The position numbers were made by a program, and so were the translations under genes. Under the pieces are notes generated by a model, which did no database searches, had not been told where the DNA came from, and saw only the letters and a program-made list of their open reading frames with translations. A stretch of 64,000 nucleotides of DNA, taken from an uncultured Verrucomicrobia subdivision 3 bacterium (lineage in GTDB: Bacteria > Verrucomicrobiota > Verrucomicrobiia > Limisphaerales > UBA8199). Positions 16,642-27,300 of the stretch are shown in pieces. The DNA is taken from the NCBI GenBank assembly GCA_903913865.1, contig CAIWMU010000127.1:62001-126000 (forward strand), given 5' to 3'. Within the stretch, counting starts at the first letter, position 1; each line of letters opens with the position of its first letter.

Positions 16642-18177
16642 TCAGGCCGGGGCACTGCCAAAAAGGGAGTCGATTTTCGCGCGGACCTTCGGATCCATCC
16701 GGACCAGCGGAGGCCATGCGCGTTTGAAGGCTTCCCCGGGGAGTTTGCGGGTGGCGTCGATGCCCAGTTTGCTGCCCATGCCGATATCGGTGGTGGCATG
16801 GTCGAGCACATCTGCGGGGCCACGGGTGAAAATGGAATCACGCTGCGGGTCGGTGTTGGCGCACAGGTGGAAGAGGACCTCGCTTGTATTGTGGACATCC
16901 ACGTCATCATCCACAACCACGATATACTTGGTGAACATCATCTGGCCCATGCCCCAGAGGCCATGCATTATTTTGAAGGCCTGCAGGGGATAGGTCTTGC
17001 GAATGCTCACGAACACCAGGTTGTGGAAGGTGCCCTCCGCCGGCAGGGCGATGTCGATGATCTCGGGGAAATTCATCCGGAACACCGGCAGGAAAAGCTT
17101 CACCGAGGCGGCACCCATGTAAAAGTCCTCCATCGGCGGCTGACCAACGATGGTGGCCGGATAGATCGCATCCCGCCGGTGGGTGATGGCGGTGATGTGG
17201 AAAACCGGATAAGGCTCGGGCAGGGTGTAGAAGCCGGTGTGGTCACCGAATGGCCCCTCATCCCGCAGCGGTTCCCGGGGATCGACGTAACCCTCGATCA
17301 CAAAGTCTGCGTTCGCGGGCACTTCGAGATCGACGCTGACGCATTTGACGAGTTCTACGGATTTCCTGCGCAAATAGCCTGCGAGCAGGAATTCATCCAG
17401 TCCATCCGGCAGCGGGGCAGTTGCGGCGAAGGCGAACATCGGATCGCCGCCGAGAAAGATGGCCACAGGCATCCGGGTTCCTGTCTCGTAGTAGCGGCGT
17501 CCATGCCGGGCACCCACCTTCTGCAACTGCCAGTGCATGCCAGTGCTATGGGGGTCATAAATCTGGATGCGATACATGCCCACGTTGCGCTCTCCAGTGT
17601 CCGGATCCTTTGTGACCACGCCGGGCAGGGTGATGAAACGTCCGCCATCCAGCGGCCAGCATTTGAGGATTGGCAAATCGAGCAGGGTGGGGGATGCGCC
17701 GGTGAGTGGCAGCGACTCCATCGCGGGGGCGGCAGGCCAGGGAGTGGTGCGGGGCGGCGGGGCATCGAACCTGTGGATGACTTCCCGGCAGGGCCCGTTC
17801 CCAACCAGCTTCGGCCGGGCATGGCGGAGTTCGAGTGCGGTGCCGAGCAGTTTGATGGCTTCCTTGAGCGAACCGGGTGGCTTCGCCTTGACGATGGCCC
17901 CGAGCTCCCGGGCGGCTTCATCCACTGATGAACAGCCCATCGCCATCGCCATGCGCTTCCACGAGCCCATGGTGTTGACCGCAACCGGAAAGCGGGATGC
18001 CTTGCCATTGATTGTCGGGTTTTCAAACAGCAGCGCCTTGCCACCGTTGGGTGCCTTCATCTCCCGGTCTGCCGCTTCGGTGATCTCAAGCTCGGTCGCG
18101 ACAGGGGCCGTGATGCGCTTCAACTCCCCCTTTTCCTCAAGGAAGTTGATGAAATCTCGATAACTTTCATAGGCCAT
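16642..18177 (-). CDS. UbiD-family prenyl-FMN-dependent decarboxylase (possibly the menaquinone/futalosine-route enzyme)
   Basis: 511 residues. The N terminus MAYESYRDFINFLEEKGEL is typical. The prFMN/metal site is visible as NVGMYRIQIYDP (Arg of the E-R-E set) and DEGPFGDHTGFY (the Glu residues). The family decarboxylates aromatic acids such as polyprenyl-hydroxybenzoate. Because mqnD at 40468-41313 indicates a futalosine-type menaquinone route, this could be the UbiD-like enzyme of that route (MqnL) rather than a ubiquinone enzyme. That is inference. No UbiX flavin prenyltransferase is in the window. Confidence 0.88.
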   Translation of the reverse strand: MAYESYRDFINFLEEKGELKRITAPVATELEITEAADREMKAPNGGKALLFENPTINGKASRFPVAVNTMGSWKRMAMAMGCSSVDEAARELGAIVKAKPPGSLKEAIKLLGTALELRHARPKLVGNGPCREVIHRFDAPPPRTTPWPAAPAMESLPLTGASPTLLDLPILKCWPLDGGRFITLPGVVTKDPDTGERNVGMYRIQIYDPHSTGMHWQLQKVGARHGRRYYETGTRMPVAIFLGGDPMFAFAATAPLPDGLDEFLLAGYLRRKSVELVKCVSVDLEVPANADFVIEGYVDPREPLRDEGPFGDHTGFYTLPEPYPVFHITAITHRRDAIYPATIVGQPPMEDFYMGAASVKLFLPVFRMNFPEIIDIALPAEGTFHNLVFVSIRKTYPLQAFKIMHGLWGMGQMMFTKYIVVVDDDVDVHNTSEVLFHLCANTDPQRDSIFTRGPADVLDHATTDIGMGSKLGIDATRKLPGEAFKRAWPPLVRMDPKVRAKIDSLFGSAPA

Positions 18178-18250
18178 GACGCGACAAGGCTAACACAGAC
18201 CGAACGTCTGGCAACCCCGGGGAATCTGTGGATGGGACTTGTGTGCGGGT

Positions 18251-18294
18251 CAAAAAAAGGGGAGTGGCCACCGATTTGCGCGGATGGCCACTCC
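18251..18294 (-). terminator. Intrinsic terminator of the giant gingipain-like gene
   Basis: Read on the minus strand, a perfect 11-bp stem (GGGAGTGGCCA with TGGCCACTCCC) around a 14-base loop is followed by CTTTTTTTG. It starts 24 bases past the stop at 18319, so the giant gene is transcribed as its own unit and does not read into ubiD. Confidence 0.92.
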
Positions 18295-18318
18295 CAACTG
18301 CCTTCGACCTTTCTAATC

Positions 18319-21300
18319 CTATTGGATCCTAAGCCGGAAGAACCGGTTTGTGTGGGTGTCGATGGGGACCGGATAGTTGATGATCGCGCCGTTGCCCGGG
18401 ATGGATGTCCAGTTGCTCCAGATGTTTCCGGGCTTGATCCCGTCCGTATATTCCACAGCGTAGTTCAACCCCGCGCTTGAAGTGAAGGTGAGCTGAAGGT
18501 TGTTGCCTACACGTGCGGATGTGAGCGGGATGGCGGGTGAACAGCAGGCGGGAGTGCCCTGTTCCAGCACCAATTCCCATCCATTGGCAATCACTCCCGA
18601 ATCCGAACTCGTGTCATCAACGACGAAGAGTTGCCACGGACCGTTGGGATCCTGTCCCGTGAAGACGGTCAAGTCCGCTCCATAAGGACCGGCAGGAGCC
18701 GGGAGGGGCAGGATGTCTCCCGCTCCCGAATTGAGTGTTGAAAAGATGCCGGACTCCAACGTTGAATTGGCGATAAGCGTGCTCGCCCCTTCGAAGAATG
18801 TGAGGTTCAGATTTGTCACAAGCACACCCCCGCCCACATCGGAGAGCAGCATCGCAGTTTGGCCACGAGGCCCCATCAGGAGGATGTCGATGTCTGCCGG
18901 GTAGCTGTGGCTCAGTCCTTTGAGGCTCACCCAGACCCGGCTGGGAGTGCCTGAGTAACCGGTCACGTTGACCATGGAGGGATAGGTTCCTGCCGGTCCA
19001 CTGGATGGGATGGAGATTAGATTCGGGTTGGTAAACTTTGTGGTGGTCAAGCCGGATCCTCCGACACGGATGGGCAGCTTCACGGTGCCCAGATTGGTGC
19101 CTGCATTCTGCAGGGCAATATTCAGGACCACCATTCCTCCGCAGGGGCGGGCGACTGTGAAGGTGAATGGCTGCGAGACCGTCTGGCCGGAGGCTATGCG
19201 GCCGTAACTTGCCGGTGCGGTGGGTGCGGCGACTCCATCCGCCTCGAGCAATGTGGCCACCAGTGAAGCAGAGGGCGCAGGGCCTGTGTTGCGGAGTTGA
19301 ACTCCCAGGGTCACACGCTCAGCAGGATCCAGCTCGCCATTTCCGGGCGGGCAACTTTCGGTGAGGAATGAAGCGCCTGCTGCCACGATGACCGGCACCC
19401 GGGGAGCAGCGGTGACGGAGATGTTGTCGAAGGCGATGCCATCGGTCGGCGCGGGGTAGTTGTCGTATTGGACGAACCGGAGATACAACGGGGTCGTGTA
19501 TTCGAGACCGTAGAGTTCCAGAGTGTCATCCAGATTTGCGACGAATTCCTGATAGCCGGGTGTCAGGGATCCGAGCCCAAGGACAGGGAACCACCAGATG
19601 CCATCCGGACTGATGGCGACGCCATCAAAATCAGCTCCGAACTGGAATGGGAGCGGTGGCGGGGCCTGATAATCATCGGTAAAGCCCTTGGCAAAGAATC
19701 GAAGTTGGGCGTTCGTGTAGCCGCTCATGGCCAAGTTCACCGTGGCTTCGTTCCGGGCAAAGCTGCCGCTGATCGTGCTGTCCATGATCAGATGGTTGGC
19801 TCCCGCATAGGGGGTGTTGCTCGTGGTAATCGAGGCGTGGTAAGTCCCAGCCCCTCCGAGAGTCCAGAAGGGTCGCAAACCGGACTCCCAGGTTTCAGAG
19901 AAGGGCAGGGCGGCAAGGAAAATGTCGTCATTCAAAATGGTCCCCTGACCTGAGGAATCGAGAATGACGCAATTGGTCGGATTACTTACGTTCAGGAAAA
20001 ATGTTTCCGTCGATTCGCCGATTGTATCACCCAGAACGGCGACATTAATGACTGCATATTGTGATCCGGCCGGGAACACCAGAACTCCGTTGGTGGCGAT
20101 GAAATCGACACCCGAGGTTGCGGATCCTCCGGCGGTTGCGAAGTTCACGGAGACCGGGGCGACATCCCTCCTGCTCATCGATACCGTGAATGCGGCCCTG
20201 GTGGTTCCTGAATCACCCTCGATCACCTCGGCATTGGAGACATAGATATAGGGCTTCGGATCAGCTGCCCAGGCCAGAATGTTGGCCTGCAGGTTGGCGG
20301 CATTGAGGACGGGGCTGTGGTAGTTGGCGGTCGTCATTGTGCCGTAGAGGACGGTGCCGCTGCCGTAAGGCTTCTCAGCCAGAACGGCTGTTCCGTTAGC
20401 GGAATTGGTGAGAAGGTTCAGGAGACCGGTGCCAGTGAGGATGCCGTGGGCGAACTGGGTTCCTGTGTAGGAGGTTCCTGTGGGGGTGGACGGTCCGGCG
20501 AACAGCGGGTGTGCGGGCAGCGCAGATTGCACTGAGGCAGCCGTGTTGGACCCGGTGTAGCTGATGAAAACCCCGTTGCCACAATACATGCCATTACCAG
20601 TGGTGGGAGCCGCATTGATGAAGGCGTTTCCACCGGCATACACCCAATTGTAGAGGGCTGTCGAGTTGGTCCCGAGCCATGCCTCCAAAGCGGGGGCCGC
20701 GGACTGGCTGCCTTCAAAGAAGATGAATTTTGTAGCCGGTGACAGGAGCGTCAATGGATCGGCTGACTCGATGAACAGGCTCTGCCAGCCTCCGATTCCG
20801 AAGGCCTGATTGAGGGCATTGCTATTGGCCAGACTGCCCCACGGCTCTCCCGCATTTGAGCGAACATAGGCGACGGAAGGCAGTTCGTTGTCAATGATGG
20901 TTCCTATCCCGAAGGAGTCCACGATCATGGCGTTGGTGGCTGATGTGAGGACCAGCTTGAACGTTTCGTGCCCTTCGAGAAGTTTGTCACCCATCATCCG
21001 GACAGGCACTGTGAGAGCCACCGTTCCCGGGGTGAAGACGAGTGTGCCGTTCGTTGCGACGTAGTCCAACCCTGCAAAAGCGGTCAGACCCGAGGTTCCG
21101 AAGTTCACGCTCACGTTGGTCTTGGATTCCCTGTTGAGGCGCACGGTGAAAAAGATGTTGCTCGTGCCCGTATCCGGTTCGATGGAAACCGTGTCATCAA
21201 TGCTGGCGTAAGGTTTGGGATCCGAAGCCCACTTGAGGATGTTGAGGAACAGGTTGGATGCCTGAATGGATGGGGTATGGAATGTGAATGTTGTGAGGCC

Positions 21301-24300
21301 GCCGAACACCACGTTGCCGTCCCCATAGGCTTTTTCAGCAACCAGGTATCTGGTCGTGTTGGTCGCGTCTGTGACCAGGGGATACAAACCGGTGCCCTGG
21401 ATGGTGGCATGTGCGAAACTTCCCCCAACCCATGAGAGTCCGACGGGTGAGAAAGGTGTGCTTGCGATCGGGTGGGTGGCCCGGTAAAGGAGCCCGGTCC
21501 GTGTTTGGTCGGGGTAATTCAGCGTCACACCAAACCCGGCACTGATGTCCGCGCCCTCATTGGGTGCGGCATTGAGGAACATGAGGCCGCCGGCGGTGAC
21601 CCAGTCCTGGATCAAGGTCCGGTTTGCAGCCAGGAACGCGTTGCACTCAATAGCGTTGTCATCCCCGCCTTCGATGTAAACAAACCGGGTTGCGGCTGAG
21701 AACAGGGCATTTGCGTTGACGGTCTCAAAGAACAGGGACTGCCAGGCAGAAGCCCCGAAGGCGGCATTGATCGCGTTTGTGTAGGCGGTGCCGTTAGCCC
21801 AGGGTTCGCCAACATTGGAGCGGAGGAAGGCGGTGTGAGGCTGGTCATCATCGATGATGGTGCCGGTGCCATCGTGCAGGATGACGCCATTGACGGCGGA
21901 ACTTAAGTGGAGGGACAGCCTTTCAGGTTGTTCAATGAGGAGGTCGCCAAGTACCGGGATAGCAACATTTACAGTTGTTACTCCTGGAGGGAACGTTGCT
22001 GTTCCGCTCGTAACGGTATAGTCAACCCCGGCCGTCGCAGTGATTCCCAAAGTGCCATAATTGACGGTCACATTGGATCCGTAAGCCCTGCTAAGTGTGA
22101 TCGGGAAGTAAAGATTGGTGCTGCCCCGGTCGTTCTCGATGACGTAGGCATCCTGACACTCAATGTAGGGTTTGGGGTCGGAGGCCCACGCGATCAGGTT
22201 GGCGCGGAGATTGTCCGCATTGGGCTGGGGTTGGTGGTAGGTGGGGGCAGTCAAACCGCCCATCACAACATTTCCGAGTCCGTAGGATTCCTCTGCAACC
22301 AGGATCTGGTTTGTGTTCTGAAGATCCCAGATCAAAGGTCGCAGGCCCAACCCGCTCACGGAGGCGTGGGCGAAGGCGTTGCCGCTATAGGTTGTGCCTG
22401 CCGGTGTGAAGGGACCGGTCGCGAGGGGGTGTGTCGCCATGGCCACCCGACCTGTCGATCCGTTGGCGATCGGATACGTCAGAGTGTTTCCCAGATAGAG
22501 GCTCATCCCATTCCCCTGATTCGGGGCCGAGTTGATGAATGCAAGGCCACCAGCCGCCACCCAGGTTGTGTAGCGGGCCGAATTGGTTTGCATGAACGCC
22601 TCCATCGTCAGGGCGTTGTCGTCGCTGCCATCCATGTAGATGAACTTGATGGCGGAGGAGAAGAGCACATCCGGATTGATGGTTTCAAAGTAAACCTCCA
22701 TCCAGTTGGCGCCGAGTGCCTGCCTCATCGCCTCGGCGTTGTCAGGCCGGTTCCAAGGTTGGCCCACTGCCGAGTGGACGTATAGATTGGGGGGAAGTTC
22801 GTCGTCCCAGATCACGCATTTTGCCACTGAATTGCTGAGCAGAGCGTTGAATGGGGAGGAGAGCGTGAGGGTGAAGAACTCGTTGCCCTCGGCCAGATTA
22901 TCACTCAGGACGGTGACGCTGACCGTCTTGACGATCTGGCCCGAGGTGAAGCTCAATTCCCCGGATGTTGCCAGATAGTCAGTGCCTGCGGTTGCGGTGC
23001 CATTCGCAGTTGCGAATGCTACCGTCACGTTCGTGGCGGAGGAGGGGTTCAGCCTCACCGAGAACGTCACCTGATGTGATCCGGTCTCACCCTCCACGGT
23101 GCTGATATCAGAGACAGAGATGGCCGGGTGTGTGTTGATCGAGACATTGAACCGCCCGCTCTGGCCCTTGTTGCCGGAGCTGTCCTCCGCCAGCAAAACC
23201 ATGTTTGTGGCGGGCTCCATCACCGCCACGCTGCCACTCCAATAGCCATCCACAAAACCGGGGGATTTCGTTGGGGAGACAGCGATCTGTGAGACCTGAT
23301 TGCTGGAGATGATCTGAAAATCGTCCCACCAGGACTGGGTGTTGTCAAAATTGTAGATCTGCAGCGTTGTGAGGCTTGCAACCCCGGAGGAACGGAACGG
23401 AATGTTGCTCTCAACGAGGACCCCATCGCGCTTATAATGGATGCGGTTGGCATCCCAATCGAAGACGAGTTCAATCTGATACCATTGATTCGGTTCGTAA
23501 GGGACCGTGTGGGGTCCCACAACATCCTCATAAACACCCATCGTTCCATCAGCCCTTGCATAGAAGAAGGCTGCAGCGGAGGAGGGGTCGATACTGTCGC
23601 CAAGCACGACGTATGCTGCATACTTGGTGTTGGCAGCCGTCTGAACACTGAATTTCACGCTTTCAGGCTTGATCACCCCCAGATTGTATGAGAGGCCATT
23701 CCCGTGCGTGGAATTGCCGCCAATGAGCGTAACGCTGTTCGATCCAGCTGCGGACGTCGAATTGGTGACCATGCGGACGTAGGTTCCAGCGCCCACCGTC
23801 CAACCACCAAAATTTCCGTCCTCGAAGCTTTCGGAAAACAGGCTGTATGCCGGGCTTCCCACGAGGCCGGAGATGCTGACCGCCTGGGTGAAGTTGGTGA
23901 CAACGGTGTTGAATTCGTCCCGGGCGCTCACGATGACCCCGAACGGATTGATAGCCATTTCAGGGGAAACGATGGTGGACCAGGTGAAGTGGTCCACTCC
24001 GCGTGTTGAGAATTTCCATACAGGGCCCGCAGTTGAGAGGTTGCCACGGCGGGTTATGACGCGCCAGTAGTAGGTTTCCATTGGGGCGAGCCGGGTGGGA
24101 GTCCAGACTGTGGCGGCCGTGACACCCAGCTTGTTCGCGGATGTGAGGGTTGAGCTGGTTCCGAGATAGACTTCGTTGCTGCAATCCTTGCCGCTGATGG
24201 CGAAGTAACTCCAATCCAGAGTGGTCGTCACGATCACGTTGTCAGCCGCGTCTGCAGGAATAGGGTTGTATGGGGCGGGGGGGCTTTCGTCGTCATACAC

Positions 24301-27300
24301 GGTGATGGAATTGGTTGCGCGGCCCAGTCCGAAGGGTGTTGCCCCCAGCAGAACGGTTTGGGGACCATCCACCAGAGCGTCGTTGATCATCGTGATTGTG
24401 AACACGGCGGAGGTGGATCCTGTGGGAATGATGAGGGTTGGCGGAACAGTAAGTTCAGTAGGGTCGGAGGAACTCAGTGCCACCACGACGTTTGTCGCAA
24501 GAGTGCCACCGATCGTCACCCTGCCCGCGCCTGCGAGAGTTCCTGCACTCTCCATCAGGATCTCCGGGGTTTCCAGGCCGATGGCCAATGATTCATCGTC
24601 AGCGATCTGTATGGATGCGGTGCCGCTGGTGTGCCCCGTGCGGGACGCGGTGATGACTGCCGTTTTTGTGCCATCGATCTCCCGGTCATCCATGGGGGTG
24701 ATTGTGAATGAAGCACTTGTCGTATAGGCGGGGATGGTGACTGTGGCCGGGACCACGAGCTCTGAGGGATCGCTCGATGTGAGGGTGACGGTGAAATTAT
24801 ACTGCGGTGTCAAATTCAGGGAGACGGTTGCCTGATAGGGGGAGTTCCCCTCCTTTGTCTTCGATGCGGCGGAAACACTGATCACGGCATTCTCATTGTC
24901 CATGATGAAGAGGGCATCCGAGGCATCCCCGAAGCCGACCGCTGAGGCTTTGACCACAGCGATGGCCGTGCCGTCGAGGATCGCATCGTCAACAACTGTG
25001 AAGCTGAAGTAGCCGGTGTTGGTGTTTGCTGGGATTGTGAAGGAGGCAGGCACGGTGATCTCGGTCGTGTCAAGGGATTGCAGGCTCACTGTCACTGGTG
25101 TTGCCATCGGGTTGGGAATGCGCACGCTTCCTGCCAAAAGGCGGAGTCCGTCCCCTTCGGTCACCACTGTAGGGAGGCTGAGCACCATGCCGAGGGTGTT
25201 GATCAGGATTGAGTTTGTGTAAGGCTTGTAGTCCGGGTGGCTGATGACGATCGACATGCGGTTGCTGCCACCCACGGGAGCACTCGGAGTGAAGTTGAAG
25301 TTCGCAACACCGCCTGCGGAGGTTGTGGCGGTGTGGTAATCACCGGGATCAAGCACCAGAGCCACTTTTGCTCCAGCCAGGGGAGAGCCGCCACTGGTGA
25401 CTGTAACATTGAAGTTTGTGGCAATCGTTGAAACGAGGGTCCCGGGGTAGGTTGCAGCGATCGTATTTGGGAACGTATGGCGGGGGCTATGTTCAGGGTC
25501 TCCGAGGAGCGTCATGATCTCAAATTCAACGAGGCAGAGGCCCACCTGGGAGCCTCCGGCGTATTTGTCATACATCATCATCTTCCCATAGTTGAGAATC
25601 TGGCCAATATGGGTTCCCTTGCCGACGTAGTTGTTCCCGTAACTCAGGGTCGGTTTGTAGCCTGAGAACCCTGCGAGGGTTTCCATATAGTTGGGATACA
25701 TGCACTCATAAAAACCGTGCACCATCCAGTCATTCCACCAGGAGTAGCTCACCCGGGTTGCACCTATCACGCAGTGTGAGCCGCCGGTGGCTTTCTTAAG
25801 CCAGGCTTCGGAGAAGCAGTCAGTCCCGTCGTCAAACCAGGCGGTCTGGCAGTTAATAGTCATAACCACGGGGTATTTGTTGCTGTTTGCAAGCCGGTTG
25901 ACTTCGGAGGTGCTGAACGGGGGATCTCCCCAGCCGGAGGTGCTGCCATGATCCCGGTGCTGCACCAGCCAGACACCCGCGTTCACGGAGTTCGAAACGG
26001 CGGTTCGGGCTGCGGATGCCGCCAGGTATGTGGGAGAGCTGGCATACACAGCACCGTTTGTGTGGAGGAGGCTGTCCCAGTTGTAGCGGCGGGGAGTGGT
26101 AGTGGTTTCGGCCACAAAACTGGTGTCCACCGAATAGCCTTGGGATGTGAAGAAGTCCTTCACCGCAACGCCCGTCTCCATGAAAAGCCTGCCTTCGTAG
26201 CCATCCGAGGGATCAACGTCGGTTTTATCCTGGAAGTAAGCAGCCACCAAAACGCTGTTGTAAAAACCGGCATCTGTTGTCGGGTTTTTTTCCATCTCCA
26301 GCGTCTTGTTCACCATTCGTGTGCACTCGGTTCCGGTTGCACAGGGGAAGCGGCCCAGGAAGATGTCGGGGAACAGGTCCGTTCCATCCGTGGTGGCGTA
26401 GTAGAGGTCGGTGGCGGTCTTCGTCCCATGATAGGGATGGGTGCTCTTGTAATGCGCGGGAATGAACCCTGAATCCCCGACGAGCAGCACATAGGTCGGC
26501 GCGGGATTCCAGGTGTCGTAGGCGTCCTGAATGTAATCTTTGATCGCTGTGGCAGTGACGGGGGATGCTATGGAAGTGGTCGTAACCACCTTTGTCTTGT
26601 AGCCCTTCTGGTGCTTCCAGTTTGCCAGGGGCATGATCTCATCCTCGAAATTTGGGTCCACAATGATCAGGTAGTCCGCGCCGTTCCCTGTGACGAGATT
26701 GGGTTGGATCGTTGCCTTTTCAGGGGCAGGGTCAGGCCTGACGTCCATCGCCCGGGCGACCATCGGAGCAAATGCTTCCGTGCCCAGAGCGTCTTGCGCG
26801 GAGCGGTCTGTCCGGCCTGTGCTTGCTGTGCCTTCTTTGATTTCAAGGTGCCAACGAACAAAGCGGGCGGCTCGCATGGTGCCGAGTTCCGGGTTCCATG
26901 CGATGGGGGTGTACATGACATAAACCATGTCATTATGGCGAATTTTCATCCGGTCGGCCAATTTCACTGGTTGGGCCGGAAGAAACTCATTTCCCTGATA
27001 GGCGGCGGCATTCTGGCGGAAGGGGGGGCTCTTGGCACCCACGACGTCAGCAGGGGGCTCCTGGCGTGGCATGATGGTGAACTGCCCCGCAATATCCACC
27101 CACTGAACTTCGTCAATTACGAGCCTCACCTGGCTCCCCTCCGGCACCTGAATAAACTGGCCGTGATTGGGAATCTGGGGATCACCAATCTCCCCTCCAA
27201 CCCCTCCTCCATCCAGTTCCAGCATGCTGAAATCCCGGCCATCCAAAGTGCGCGGGTGGACCCAGACACCATCTGATGAGGCTTCGAAATCAGAGCGATC

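Noticed and set aside
16798-17928. 376-residue plus-strand ORF
   Set aside because: Antisense shadow of the UbiD-family gene, whose active-site motifs are intact on the other strand.
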